Assembly (NCBI GenBank): GCA_951213105.1
Contig: OX578155.1
Location: forward strand, 32,645,984 to 32,709,983
Direction of reading: 5' to 3'
Source: Amaurobius ferox
Lineage: Eukaryota; Arthropoda; Arachnida; Araneae; Amaurobiidae
Length of the DNA: 64,000 nucleotides
The translations under genes were made by a program, and so were the position numbers. Below are positions 24,329 to 35,225 of this stretch, in pieces (the stretch's first letter is position 1; each line of letters starts with the position of its first letter). The notes beneath the pieces were generated by a model. That model searched no databases. It was given only the letters and a program-made list of their open reading frames with translations, and was not told where the DNA came from.

Positions 24329-24383
24329 AAAAGTTCAGCGGGGGCTCGTGCCCCTCTGCCCCCCCCCGTAGTCGGCGCCTATG

Positions 24384-24735
24384 CTCCAGGCTACCCTATC
24401 CCTGGCCAAAGACCTCCAGTTCAAAACTTTTAAAATTTTAAAGTCCTTTTCCACACAGTCAAGCCATCTGAGTTTAGGTCTTCCTCTTTTACGGGTGCCG
24501 AATGGTCTGGCCGAAAAGATCTTTTTTGTTGGCCATTTCTTTCGGCCATCCTGCACAGGTGATACACCCATTTAATTCTTTGAATCGTGATGTAATTGAC
24601 TATATCTGGTTCTTTAAAAGAAAGTTCAGAGTTAGTTCTTCTTCTCCAGATGTTGTTACAATTTAAGCCACCAAAAATACCTCTCAAGATTTTTCTCTCA
24701 AAAACAGAAATGACATCTTTAACTTTTTCTGTCAT
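24384..24735 (-). pseudogene. RTE-like ORF C-terminal end, split
   Basis: The minus-strand frame reads SVFERKILRGIFGG, then IWRRRTNSEL, EPDIVNYITIQRIKWVYHL, and after a frameshift KRGRPKLRWLDCVEKDF and WRSLARDRVAW. This is the conserved tail of RTE/BovB-type reverse-transcriptase ORFs. The frame is interrupted after the last W by the element at 22421-24383. It resumes on the far side (22420 down to 22366) as a short ending LRKARAHPELSGH plus a stop. No RT catalytic motif remains. Confidence 0.8.
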
Positions 24736-24765
24736 TGCCCAAGTCTCAGCAGAATACTTGCGCTT

Positions 24766-26098
24766 AAGTTGTCATATTCACGTATTATCATTACCATCTC
24801 GACAATCTCTCAATAAAATTTCGAACGTGTGAAATGAATATTAATACATTTTTTACTGAACAAATTCTTAAAAATTCTTAATTTTACATATTTTCATTTA
24901 CTTAACGTACATTTATTGAACTAAGCAGAAAACATTCCATGAAACTACCTGTAAGTTTAACCAATTTAAGTATAACGGCTATGCAGTAAAGGAAAGTGAC
25001 CTAAATACCAATATTAATGGGGAAAAAACTATTTGAATAGTTGGAAGTTTTTAAAAATAAACAGCTAAATAATGATCAAGAATTGCATTGAAAATGCGCA
25101 TAATGAAAATCTTATTTTAAACAAGAATATTCGATACGTAGCGTTTCGTGCCATTTTGATGATTGCACCATAGTCGTAGAATGAGTCACAAAGAATTCAA
25201 ATAAAAATTTCATTGAGTAATATTAAAAAGAAATTATATAGTAGGAAATATTTCGAAAAATACAGTTCTGAATAAAAAATTTATGTAACGATATAGCATG
25301 CAGTTATAATGTTATCAGGGACATATAAGTTTTGAACAAACGTTGAATTGTTCTAAATTTTTAAAATTTAAAACGCACCTGTATTTCTTGACTAAATTAT
25401 TTAACAAATCTCTATTTAAAAGAACAGATTACTAAGATTTTATCCACAATTAACCATTTACTGAACACATTAGCTCTTGATTTTCAGTTCCAAATCTTGC
25501 ACTTTCAAATAGAATTTCACTTTCAATTGCAGTTCAAATATGTATTTTTCACTGGGGTTTTAAATATTTGAAAAATAATGTCCATCATAGGATGAGAAAT
25601 TTCAACACATAATAAGCAGATTTACATAGCAGCTCCGAAGCCTTGAATTCCATGGTTACTTATCGTGGTCGAATCCGCCTTTCAGGTGTATGGACCGGGG
25701 CATATTGTAGTCTATTTAGGAGGTTTTAATTTCAAACGAACTATCGTTTATGTGTTACTATTCCAAGTCTATCTCGGAAATTTCTTCAAATTCGGTGCAG
25801 CCATTCTTTAGTGATGATGGGACACAAGCACATATTATTAAATTTATTTATATAGACTGTATCAAATTAAGTGAAGCGTGATAGAAATTGAACCATTCAA
25901 ATTTGTTGCCATTTATAAATAAACTTATTTTCTTGATCTTGCAATAGCTTTCTCAACTTAGAATAACTTTCTTGCAATAGCTTTCCTGCAGTAGTTGTGA
26001 ATCGTACATCTCTGCTAAAGTCACGGCAAACGGAGAAATTAATGGCGTAATTGTCGACAGCAGACCTCCGCTAGTCGCGGCTAACGCTACAGTCCTGA
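24766..26098 (+). repeat. Ancestral block, piece 3 of 4
   Basis: Matches 55367-56255 (tcattaccatctcgacaatc, aaatataacggctatg-like, attctttagtgatgatggga). Relative to that copy it has about 450 extra bases between roughly 25197 and 25650. It ends with cctga, half of the BEL/Pao target duplication. Confidence 0.8.
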
Positions 26099-26442
26099 TG
26101 TTAGAAACCGTAACACAATTATTGAAATATATTTGGGGCTCTTGTGCATCTACCAGATGCTTTAGCGGTTGTCGATAATGGAATACATGAAGCAAAAAAA
26201 TTATCACTCAGGAAATGTCTTTCCAAAATAATCAACCTCTTTTAATACATGAAACAAAAGATACAACTCAAAATCGCCGCAGCAAACCGAACGTCAAATC
26301 ATAGTTCCATTAATAGTTTTATCAGTGTTGCCATACAAAAACAAACTCTTAAAACGTATGTAAGACATCGGTAAAAAGTCAATTAGTCCATACGCAAAAG
26401 TATATCTTTCATTTCAGTTCGTGCCAAATATTATTTCCAACA
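26099..26442 (-). repeat. BEL/Pao 3' LTR
   Basis: Begins tgttagaaaccgtaac and ends tttccaaca on the plus strand. Compared with the partner LTR it has about a dozen substitutions and a 2-bp length difference, implying a few percent divergence since insertion. Confidence 0.95.
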
Positions 26443-26456
26443 TCCTCCCCCCTTTT
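26443..26456 (-). promoter_or_regulatory. Polypurine tract
   Basis: On the minus strand AAAGGGGGGAGGATG sits directly upstream of the 3' LTR, where the primer for second-strand synthesis is expected. Confidence 0.7.
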
Positions 26457-26575
26457 GAGTCGACCTTGGAGGACTCAAAACCTCAATAGCATTGTGAAGG
26501 CCCAGTCTCTGGGGGATCTTGATGACACGACCAGTTCGAAACACACGAGGCAAGAGTGAAGAAGTTACAGGCTGT

Positions 26576-27486
26576 TTAGATTTGGGACCCTCCTCCTTCA
26601 GAGTATCTGATGCAGGTGCAACCTCCTTCGTAACCTGCAAGAAAATGTAAAGAATCGTTAGAATGTAACTTAAGGAGATAAATTCTTTGGATAGGTCTCG
26701 TCAGAACACCATTTAGAGTTTTTAGTTTAACAGTGCATATTTTACCATCTTTGCCAGGTATCAACTGTATTACTTTGGCAAGTGGCCAATTTAAATGTTT
26801 TTTACAGTCATCGCCAATCAACACTATTTCCCCTAACTTTACTCTGGGATGTTGAACTTCTTGAATCTGGCTCTGAATCCGCTGACTAAGATATTCTTGT
26901 CGAAAACGTCTTCTCAATTCTTCTAAGAGTTTCATTCGGTATCCTATTCTTTTGCGACAGTGCTTCGCATTTGTAAATCGCACATCTTTGTAAATCGCAC
27001 ATGTAAATAAAACTATCCATGTTTTATCTCCACGCTTAATGTATAGGGGTTCAGCTAAATCTATGCCAATTACTTCGAAAACACAGACATCTTTAACCCG
27101 ATCAGCAGGCAATGACACTGGATCTGAAAGTAGAGCTTTTGCTTTGAAGCGTTTACACTTCATACATTTATTTACAATACTATGAACAGTTCTCCTTCCC
27201 TTGACAATCCAGAGCTTTTCTCGTAAAATGCTTAAGATAATCCGAGTTCCTGCATGACAACTTATTTCATGATAATGTTCAATTATTCGTTTAGTCAGTA
27301 TACATTTATCAGGTGAGTAGGAGACATAAAATAAGGCTTATCAATGCGTTCGGTAATCCGCATTTTTACTCGGAAAGCTCGGTCTTCATCCGTGAAAATG
27401 TTACACATATGAACACAAGCCTTTGACAAAAATGAAGATTGTACATGTTTAATTAAAAATTTCTCTGCGTCTTCCTTTTCTTGCAA
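26576..27486 (-). pseudogene. BEL/Pao integrase region, core deleted
   Basis: Integrase would join the cDNA to host DNA. The N-terminal zinc-binding region is visible (HYHEISCHAG, then KCMKC), followed by the start of the catalytic core (IVLFTCAIYKDV). The frame then jumps to LLEELRRRFRQEYL, so the segment that should hold the later catalytic acidic residues is missing. The C-terminal BEL-type module is present (LGEIVLIGDD, then RPIQRIYLLKL, the DUF5641-like region). An internal deletion is the simplest reading. The frame is also interrupted near 27290. Confidence 0.8.
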
Positions 27487-27508
27487 AGAGAGTTTCCCAA
27501 ATTTTCTT

Positions 27509-29958
27509 TCACTGAACTAACTCTCTTCTTAAATTATTAGCGGAACGCAGAACCCATGCCGTAAGTCGAATGATTGACTCAAAACGGGAAAATCTCACGG
27601 CATACCACGGGGGATTTTCAGATACTAAGTTCAAATTACTCAAATTAACCTTACGTCTTTCTAATTCGACTTCTTTTTCACAAAAGATTTCATTGTACGG
27701 CCAATTTTCTGAACTTTCATACAATCACTGGGGGCCATTCCACCATCGTGACTTGACCAACTCTTGTGGTGTACAATCTCGAGAAACAAGATCTGCAGGA
27801 TTCTTTTTTCCCGAAACATGTCGCCAGTGTTCGGGAGACGATAATTTGCGAATTTCTTTAATTCGATTGGACACAAAACCGGACCACTCTCCATGTTCTC
27901 TGATCCACCACAGGACAGTCATAGAATCACTCCAAATTGTGAAACTTATATCGGGTAAATCAAATGACAATCTTATTGCATAAGCTAACCTTGTTCCTAT
28001 ACAACAGGCCATGAGCTCTAGCTTGGGTATAGACATGTCTTTCATCGGTGCGACTCTTGCTTTGGCTCTCACAAGCTGAACTTTAATTTCATCTGAGACT
28101 ACCGATTTTATAAATTCACAGGCTCCATATGATCTTTTACAAGCATCAACGAAAATGTGCAATTCTGAAGTTTCGTTTGTCTCAAAGTGTCTAGGAATTT
28201 GTAATTCAGGAAAAAACGCCGTTTCCTTGCACCAATTGGAAAATTCCTTTTGCATATTACGGGGCAAAAGAACATCCCAAGGTAATTTACTTTTCCATGC
28301 ATCTTGTAACAATAGCTTGGGTAGTAGATTAGCAGGGCATAACAAACCAAGAGGGTCAGAAATTCGTTGTACAATTGATAAAACAGTTCTCTTAGTTTGA
28401 TCTTGTTCAGGATCAATCTTCGTCGGAACATTGCATCTTAAGATATCCTGATCTAGGTTCCATACCATTGCCAAAAGAGAAGTATCACCAGTAGAATTAG
28501 ATAAATAGGGACTGGAAACATTACCTTCCCATCCTCGCAAATTAAAACATGCATTTTTCATCACTTTTTGAGTTTGAGGTACAAAATAAAATAACTCTTC
28601 CAGACTAGACACTCCAGTTACGCAGTTATCCACATAAAAAGAATTCTGAAGCTTTGAAACTATGTCATAATATTCTACAGCAGCATTCTCAAACAAATGA
28701 TGCAATGATGCCATTAAAAGAAAATGACTAGTGGTGACACCGAATTCAACTCTACAATGTCTATAGACAAAGTTTTCAGATTCAGAAGGAAAGAGGAATC
28801 TCAAAAAATCTCGATGTTCCGGTGCGATACTCAACTGTAAAAACGCCTTTTCTATGTCTGCTGAGAGCCAATATTGTATAATCTAAATCTATCAATTAGG
28901 TCTGGAATCAATTCTATCAAATTAGGACCCATAATCAAACAGTCATTCAAGGAAGGGCCATTACCGTCTTTGGCAGAAGCGTCAAACACAGGTCTAATTT
29001 TAAAAGTTTGACTCGATTCCTTGATCACGGGCCTATAGGGTAAATAATGTCCCCTTTTATCTATTTCTTCAACTGGAACCTTTTCAATGATTTTTAATCT
29101 TTCCCACTTATTAAATACTTCCACATAATCTTTTAAGAAGTTTTTCTTCGCTACCCGTTTACACATATTTCTGTGCCTTTTTAAAGCTAATTCTTTACTA
29201 TCTGGAAACTGAGTATCGTACTTGAAAGGTAACAGCAACTCATACCTTCCATCAGGAGGAATAGTTAAATTATCTTGAAATTGCTTGACAGAATCAGAAA
29301 AAATAAACTTCTTTTTAGCATTTTTCCATGGATCCGTTATACCAATAACATCAAGGTCCCATAAATGACTAACAAAGTTCATAGAATGCAATGTTAAACT
29401 ACTAGATATACCTGAATTACTCTTAATGACATTCGCGTCGGGTATAACTTCACATTTATCAGAAATACATTCTTTTCCCATCAAAGTGTAACCCAGTTTT
29501 GTTTCTAAAACAACTAATCCTGAATTTAATTTAATAGATTTACCAGTCATGATTGATCCAGCAACATTAGCTCCTAAAAGTAAATCAATTTCATAATCTG
29601 GAAAATTCAAATCTGGTATCATCAAGTTATTTTCTTTTAACTCCTTCAAAGTTAAAACTGTTCTAGCTTTCGGAACAAATCCACATATTTTATCTTCTGA
29701 TAGAACATCAACATTAACAGAAAAGGTATTTTGCAAATCAAAAATATCAATTTCATATTCTTCATGTAAACATGGTCTAGATTTTCTCCTCCCAAATAAG
29801 CTATGTACAAGATTTCGTTTTCGATTTGGTTTCAGTTTAAGCTTATTGATCACTCTGGTGCTTAAATAGGAGAGTTGAGGCCCAGTATCTATAAGAGCTC
29901 TAACCATTATCTCACTGTTTATCGTTTTAATCTTAACTATCAAAGTCATTAATAACAC
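27509..29958 (-). pseudogene. BEL/Pao protease, RT and RNase H
   Basis: The frame starts at 29958 with an aspartic protease motif ALIDTGPQLSYLS. RT fingers follow (HYLPYRPVIKES, IRPVFDASA). A single-base frameshift near 28860 falls inside RT motif A (DIEKAFLQLSI). The next frame has RT motif C as FYVDNC, where many BEL elements have YVDD, so the second Asp appears lost or variant. RNase H residues follow (FVDACKRSYGA, IPKLELMAC, WSDSMTVLWW, NPADLVSRD). Downstream, NPPWYAVRFSRFES leads to the integrase part. Order protease-RT-RNase H-integrase is the standard BEL/Pao pol order. Breaks: the frameshift at 28860 and frame breaks near 27724 and 27500. Confidence 0.9.
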
Positions 29959-30029
29959 AGGCTCAACAGTACAACTATCGGTTAAAATTTTAGTTGTGTC
30001 AACTCATGTTTTTTTATCACTTGTGTTTG

Positions 30030-31054
30030 TTTCACGATCAAGACACATCAAAACAAAATGATTTCTATTGCAATTAATGCATCTTAAATTTGCAAGCTCT
30101 TGAAGTGTGTCCTAGCCGCAAACAAGAAAAACAAGCACCATTCTTCGCCAAAACTTTCTTTTTCTCTTCAATATTTAATCTTCTGGCATAAAAACACTCT
30201 TGACTGCGATGCTTTTTATCTCAAAAAAGACAATTAAAAAACTTCCTACCTGAGTATTCTTGTGCATTAGTGCTGACTAAGGCTGCAGCAGAAGCGATTT
30301 CGTAAGTACGTTCTTTAAACTCCTTCGATTTCTTGGCATGGTTAGCTCCAAACCCGGTACGAGCGAGCACAACCATCTCTTCACCCATAACTTCCTGTTT
30401 CAGAAAGCCCATTAAATTTTCTAAAGTCCGGTCATCTGGCAAAGAAGAATCTTTTCTGGTTCGGCTCCTCTCCCAGGCAACAAGTATATTCTCAGGAAGA
30501 CACGATTCTACAAGAGGCATAAGAAAGTCTCCGTATTTCTCCTGCGTCCTTCCTAAGCTCTCCAATTACACGTAGTTTTCCTTCCAATTCGTCGTAGAGA
30601 ATTGAAATTTGTCTTCAGCTGGCAAATTTTCATCAATATGTATTTTCTCGAACTGACTCCAAAACGACAGAAAATCCTTTGCCTCCCCGCTAAATTTCTT
30701 CAACTCAATTTTAGGCAGCTTGAACTTTCGCTTTTCCGCCATTTCTTTCGGAAGCAAAGAATCAAACAACTTGGTTTCGATTTCAGATAGAGCTGCACAA
30801 TATTTGTCTCTATATTCCTCAGCTGCTTCCAAGTCCGTTGCAAATATTTCCTCTGAATTTTCATCTTGCAGAATCCCGTTAGCTATTTCATCCTGACAGG
30901 CAGTCAGACGCTCAAATATATCCATCAATTGCGTCTTCAAAATCAAAAGCTCTTTCGATTCAGGATTTTCCTTTCGAAGAAATTGTTCAATTTTGCTGTG
31001 GCAAGCCGTAGAGGAGATTCTAAGTCCTTTTCGTTTTATTTTCAAAGAATTCAT
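30030..31054 (-). pseudogene. BEL/Pao gag with zinc knuckles, defective
   Basis: Starts at ATG 31054, about 65 bp after the 5' LTR. The first 162 codons contain a coiled region and LPKIELKKFSGEAKDFLSFW, typical of BEL gag (DUF1759-type). A stop at 30566-30568 is followed in the same frame by ESLGRTQEKYGDFLMPLVES. Compared with usual gag spacing, about 100 codons seem deleted at that junction. Near the end are three zinc-knuckle motifs: one with a Cys replaced by a stop (NCLF then DKKHRSQEC), one as CFSCLRLGHTSRAC, and one after a frameshift as CINCNRNH. Gag would coat element RNA in cytoplasmic particles. Confidence 0.85.
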
Positions 31055-31097
31055 TCTTAATTTGCTTCCAAAAAGTCAACTGCTAAATTTTCGCCCC

Positions 31098-31119
31098 ACG
31101 TTGGGAGCCAAATAAATTA
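31098..31119 (-). promoter_or_regulatory. Primer binding site
   Basis: Immediately inside the 5' LTR the minus strand reads TGGCTCCCAACGTGGGGC after a short AT spacer. The TGG start fits pairing with a tRNA CCA end. The tRNA species was not determined. Confidence 0.7.
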
Positions 31120-31465
31120 TGTTAGAAACCGTAACACAATTATTGAAATAAATTTGGGGCTCTTGTGCATCTACCAGATGCTTTAGCGGTTGTCGATAAT
31201 GGAATACATGAAGCAAAAAAATTATCACTCAGAAAATGTCTTTCCAAAATAATCAACCTCTTTTAATACATAAAACGAAAGATACAATGCTCAAAATCGC
31301 CGCAGCAAACCGAGCGTCAAATCATAGTTCCATTAATAGTTTTATCAGTGCTGCCATACAGAAACAAACTCTTAAAACGTATGTAAGACATCGGTAAAAA
31401 GTCAATTAGTCCATACGCAAAAGTATTTCTCTCATTTCAGTTCTTTCCAAATATTATTTCCAACA
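31120..31465 (-). repeat. BEL/Pao 5' LTR
   Basis: Second LTR copy, same termini as 26099-26442. For a minus-strand element this is the promoter-bearing copy. Confidence 0.95.
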
Positions 31466-31690
31466 CCTGAGTAGCTGACAACCGCTTTTCAATAACAAAG
31501 CCGGATATAAAATTTCATGAAAATCCATTAATATCTGTGGCAGTTATACTGCACACAAGAAATTGACCATAGACATACAGACAGACAGAGGAACATCACT
31601 TCAAAAATCGTCAAAACTTGTTCAGGAGGTCCTAAAACATATGGTGGCATCAAAATATCGAATTCGAAAATTTAAGTGAAAACAATACTT
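31466..31690 (+). repeat. Ancestral block, piece 4 of 4
   Basis: Begins with the second cctga and continues gagtagctgacaaccg, matching 56252-56460 (gagtagctgtcaatcg, then gaaattgaccatagacatac). Confidence 0.8.
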
Positions 31691-32132
31691 TCTCTATACT
31701 ATGTTACATAGCATAAGAATGTAAAAATTTATGAACTGAAAGAAAAGTATAAAATATTTAAATCATAATTTTATAGTGTATAACTTCAAAATAGAAGGAA
31801 AATTCGAGAGTTTAGAAAGCAAGATAGTAGAAAAGACCTGCAGGAAATATTTATCAAAACAAGCTTGAAGAAATCTTATCACAGCATTTACAGTAACAAT
31901 CGTAAAATAAAAGCAAAAAAACATGAATTTTTCTTGTGACAAAGTGTTAAAGCTGCAGGTACATTATTTGCTGTAAAAATAGTCTTTGTTTACAACAACA
32001 TGCCATTTAAATACCATTCCTGATCACGAGTTCTAGGAATGATATTTCTCTATTTGTCAATGTCTCTCTATTTCTATTATTTATCATTCCTACTATTCAT
32101 CTTCATGTCACTCTATTTCTACTGTTCATTTA
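31691..32132. other. Noncoding, nothing recognised
   Basis: AT-rich, with a local repeat of ctatttctattatt-like units near 32045-32130. Confidence 0.4.
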
Positions 32133-34128
32133 TTTTACTTTCCCTGCAATACATGGTAATGTATAAGGAAGTATTGGAATCATGTCGAAAATCGCAACTC
32201 GAGTTTTCGACGGATCTACACGTTTCGAGACCTCTAGAATACGAAAAAAATATTTTTAACGTGACATCTGTGTGTGTGTCTGCGTGTCTGTGTGTGAGTT
32301 TGTGCAATGAATGTATCCACTCTATCTCAAAAACTAATGGACAGAATTTCATAAAATTTGGTAGGTAAGTCACTTAGATGTGACCCTGGTGCTGGTTAGT
32401 TTTTGGTACGATTCGTAAAAACAGAACCCGCCTTTTTTTGCGAAATGGCAGGTAAAAATTTCATTTATTCGCTCTAGCTAAAATACTAATTGACCAAATT
32501 TCACAAAATTTGGTAGAAAAGTTACTTGTTGAATACTCTGGTGCTGATTAGAATTTGGTACGATTCGAAAAAGAAGAATCCGCTTTTTTTTACGAAATGG
32601 TCATCAAAAGTTTTATGTATTCACCCTAGCTAAAATAGTAATAGACCAAATTTCACAATATTTGGTAGATAAGTTACTTGTGGGACACTCTGGTGCTGAT
32701 TAGATTTTGGTACTACTCGAAAAATAACAACCTGCCTTTTTTTTACGAAATGGCCCGCAAAAATCGCCAAAATCTAAAAAAAAAAGACCACGTATGATGA
32801 AATGTATCAATTAAATCCTTGGTTTATACGCAATTTTTAGCGATTAAAAGAATATAACACACTCCATTATACTTTAGGACTAACCGTTCGCAAGATATTT
32901 GAGATTTCTTGCATTTTTATTACGCCGATATCGGAAAAATATCCAATTACCAAATAAAAACAAAAATTGAATTAGAAATGCAAATTTGATGTTATTTGGT
33001 GCAATTAAACTCAATCTAATGAATTATTAAAGAAATAAAGGAAATATGAATTTAAGTATGCAGGGAAAGTCATGTGCTGTCCACATCAGATTTTTTACTT
33101 TCCCACAAGACATGATAATGTATAGGGAAAATATTGGTATCGTGTCGAAAATCGCAACTCGGTTTTTCGACGAATCTACACGTTTTGGGACCTCTAGAAT
33201 ACGAAAACTATGTTTAACGTTAAGTCTGTGTATGTGTGTGCAATGCATATATTCACTCTAACTCAAAAACTAATGAAGTAGTTTTAATGGAGTAGTGGTA
33301 AAAAAAAAATTAAATTTTCTAATGTGTTACTTTCCCTACAATACATGGTAATGTATAGGGAAAGTATTGGAATCGTGCTAAAAATCGAAATACGAGTTTT
33401 TAACGGATCTACTTGTTTTGGGACCTCTAGAATACGAACAAACTATTTTAGCCTGTAGTCTGGGTGTAGTGTGTGGGTCTGTCTGTGCAATGTGCACACT
33501 TAGTGAAAAACTAATGGACCAAATCTCATAAAATTTTATAGATAAGTCACTTGTGGATTACGCTGGTACTGATTAGATTTTGGATGGTACATTTCGAAAA
33601 GAGAACATGCCTTTAATGCGAAATGGCCCACAAAATTTGAATCTATCCAGTTTAGTTAAATATATTATTTTCCAAATTTTCTAAAATTTGGTATGTAAGT
33701 CACTTGTAGTTCTCCCTAGTGCTGATTAGATTTTAGTACGATTCGGAAGATAATTTTTTTTTCTTTTGCAAAATCATTAAAATCTAAAATAAAAGATTAC
33801 ATATGCTCATATGTATCAATTATATTCTTGTTTTATTTGTAATTTTGACAATAAAAATAATAAGACCAACCCCAATACTCTAGGATGAACCGTTCTCGAG
33901 ATATGCTAGTCTTTTTGTCGCATTTTTTGCTGTGCTGCCTTTGAGAATACGTCCGGTTACCAAATGAAAACGGAAATTAATATAAAAGTGCAAATTCAGT
34001 GTCATTTCAAAACAGTATGCGTTTTATGTTGGGCAATTAGCATCAATTAATTGAATTATTAAAGAGATAAAGAGTAAAAGAATTTGAATCTGTAGCGAAA
34101 GTCATGTGCTGCCCACAACAGATTTCTA
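32133..34128 (+). mobile_element. Three head-to-tail Helentron-like non-autonomous copies
   Basis: Copies run about 32133-33097, 33098-33327 (3'-truncated) and 33328-34128. Each starts with tactttcc-type sequence in a short palindrome followed by a tcgaaaatcgcaactcg-like stretch. The complete ones end gaaagtcatgtgctg followed by cccacatcagatt or close. A GT-rich microsatellite follows the start region. They form a diverged subfamily of the elements at 37791 and 39536. No ORF. Confidence 0.65.
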
Positions 34129-34365
34129 ATTCATCATTTATTTACCACACAAAAGACGAAAATTGTTCTTTACTCTAATTTTAATTGTTTAGTCTTGTTC
34201 TGCTGACATAGTGCAATGCCGTTTCTGTTATTTTTATACCAATTTTTATATTCCAATGAGTTAAAAAAAATTATTCTAAACTAAAATTTCCCTGTACTAC
34301 AGTTATATCTCCAGGTAGTTTTTAAGGTTGAATTATTCATTTATATTAGCAGAAGGTAAAAAAAT

Positions 34366-35105
34366 CTGATGTGGGCAGCACATAAATTTCCTTATATAAT
34401 GCAATGAATTTACTACTTTTATAGTAAAAGAAAATAGGTTATTCTTATAGTAGATACTTATATTCTTTCAAAGATATTGAATTTTCTTCAATTAGTCGTC
34501 ATTTTCATTGATTTAGCGTCTTTTTTATCCATTTGGCGGGATTTTCTTTAATTTGGCAACATTTAAAAATATCGCCAAGTTGACGACATTCCTCTAAATT
34601 CGTCGCCAAAATCTCGCCAAGCGTTATGGACGGAGAAATAAGTTATTCTTACAGCAGATAAATGACTATTAGCGTTCAAATACAAAAGTATTACTCAAAG
34701 TATCTTTTCTCGTGAATGGAACGAGTTAGATCCACGAGAATTATGCCACCAAATTTATCGCTTGATATTACATATGAAAATTAACATGTTTCTTAAGAGT
34801 AAATAATTTTTTAATTTACGGGATTCTGTGATAAATTTATTTGAAAAATGTGCAATATCTCGAGAACGGTTCATACTACCGTTCTAAAGTTTGCCAATCG
34901 TTTTCTAAGGAAAAATTACATAAGAAATGTCTATTTCCGTAACTTTTTTAAAGGGTTTGATTTTTTGATGATTTTTTCAAAATTTCACTCTAAAATTTAG
35001 GGGATTCTGAACATTCGATTGTGTATAAAAACAATAGGCTTCCAGTGTTTATGGATTGTGATTTTTGTTCCAAATTTTGTTCGAATCGGTCCATTCGTTC
35101 GTCAG
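34366..35105 (-). mobile_element. Helentron-like copy, truncated
   Basis: Starts at aatctgatgtgggcagcac and runs through gcgtcttttttatccatttg, cgccaagttgacgac and gaatcggtccattcgttcgt. It is lost before the palindromic end. Sequence unrelated to the family leads into the SINE array at 35226. Confidence 0.75.
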
Positions 35106-35225
35106 CACCTAGAGCAAAAAAATATTGGTGCCTCTTTTCAAATACTTTTATTTTGTGTCTTTCAGGCTACATCTTCACCACTATTTGTATTATGTAAGAA
35201 TAGTTTCTACTACATCATGGCAGAA

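Larger units (their letters stand above)
22421..24383. mobile_element. hAT-like non-autonomous DNA transposon
   Basis: A 12-bp perfect terminal inverted repeat (cataggcgccga at 22421-22432, complement at 24372-24383) is flanked by a perfect 8-bp duplication ctccaggc (22413-22420 and 24384-24391). Removing one duplication and the element restores the RTE reading frame. The 8-bp TSD is what hAT-superfamily transposases make. No transposase ORF lies inside. The body carries two SINEs, AT-rich filler and a subterminal hairpin at 24304-24328. Confidence 0.85.
22353..24753 (-). mobile_element. 5'-truncated RTE-like retrotransposon, host of nested insertions
   Basis: Bounded by the 12-bp duplication atacttgcgctt at 22341-22352 and 24754-24765. 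The copy of the same locus at 55355-55366 has one intact site. On the minus strand it encodes the end of an RTE-type ORF and terminates in a short GAA-type repeat (plus strand cttcttcttcttc at 22353), as RTE elements often end in simple repeats. A hAT-like element at 22421-24383 splits the last codons. Confidence 0.8.
26099..31465 (-). mobile_element. BEL/Pao LTR retrotransposon, defective
   Basis: A complete LTR-to-LTR element lies between perfect 5-bp duplications cctga at 26094-26098 and 31466-31470. The LTRs are 344 and 346 bp, both TG...CA, and differ at about a dozen positions by eye. It carries gag with zinc knuckles, then protease, RT, RNase H and integrase on the minus strand; there is no envelope gene. 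In-frame stops, frameshifts and deletions in gag and integrase make it non-autonomous. The matching empty site is in the paralogous block near 56250. Confidence 0.95.

Noticed and set aside
27570..27983. 137-codon plus-strand ORF.
   Set aside because: Antisense to the BEL/Pao RNase H region.
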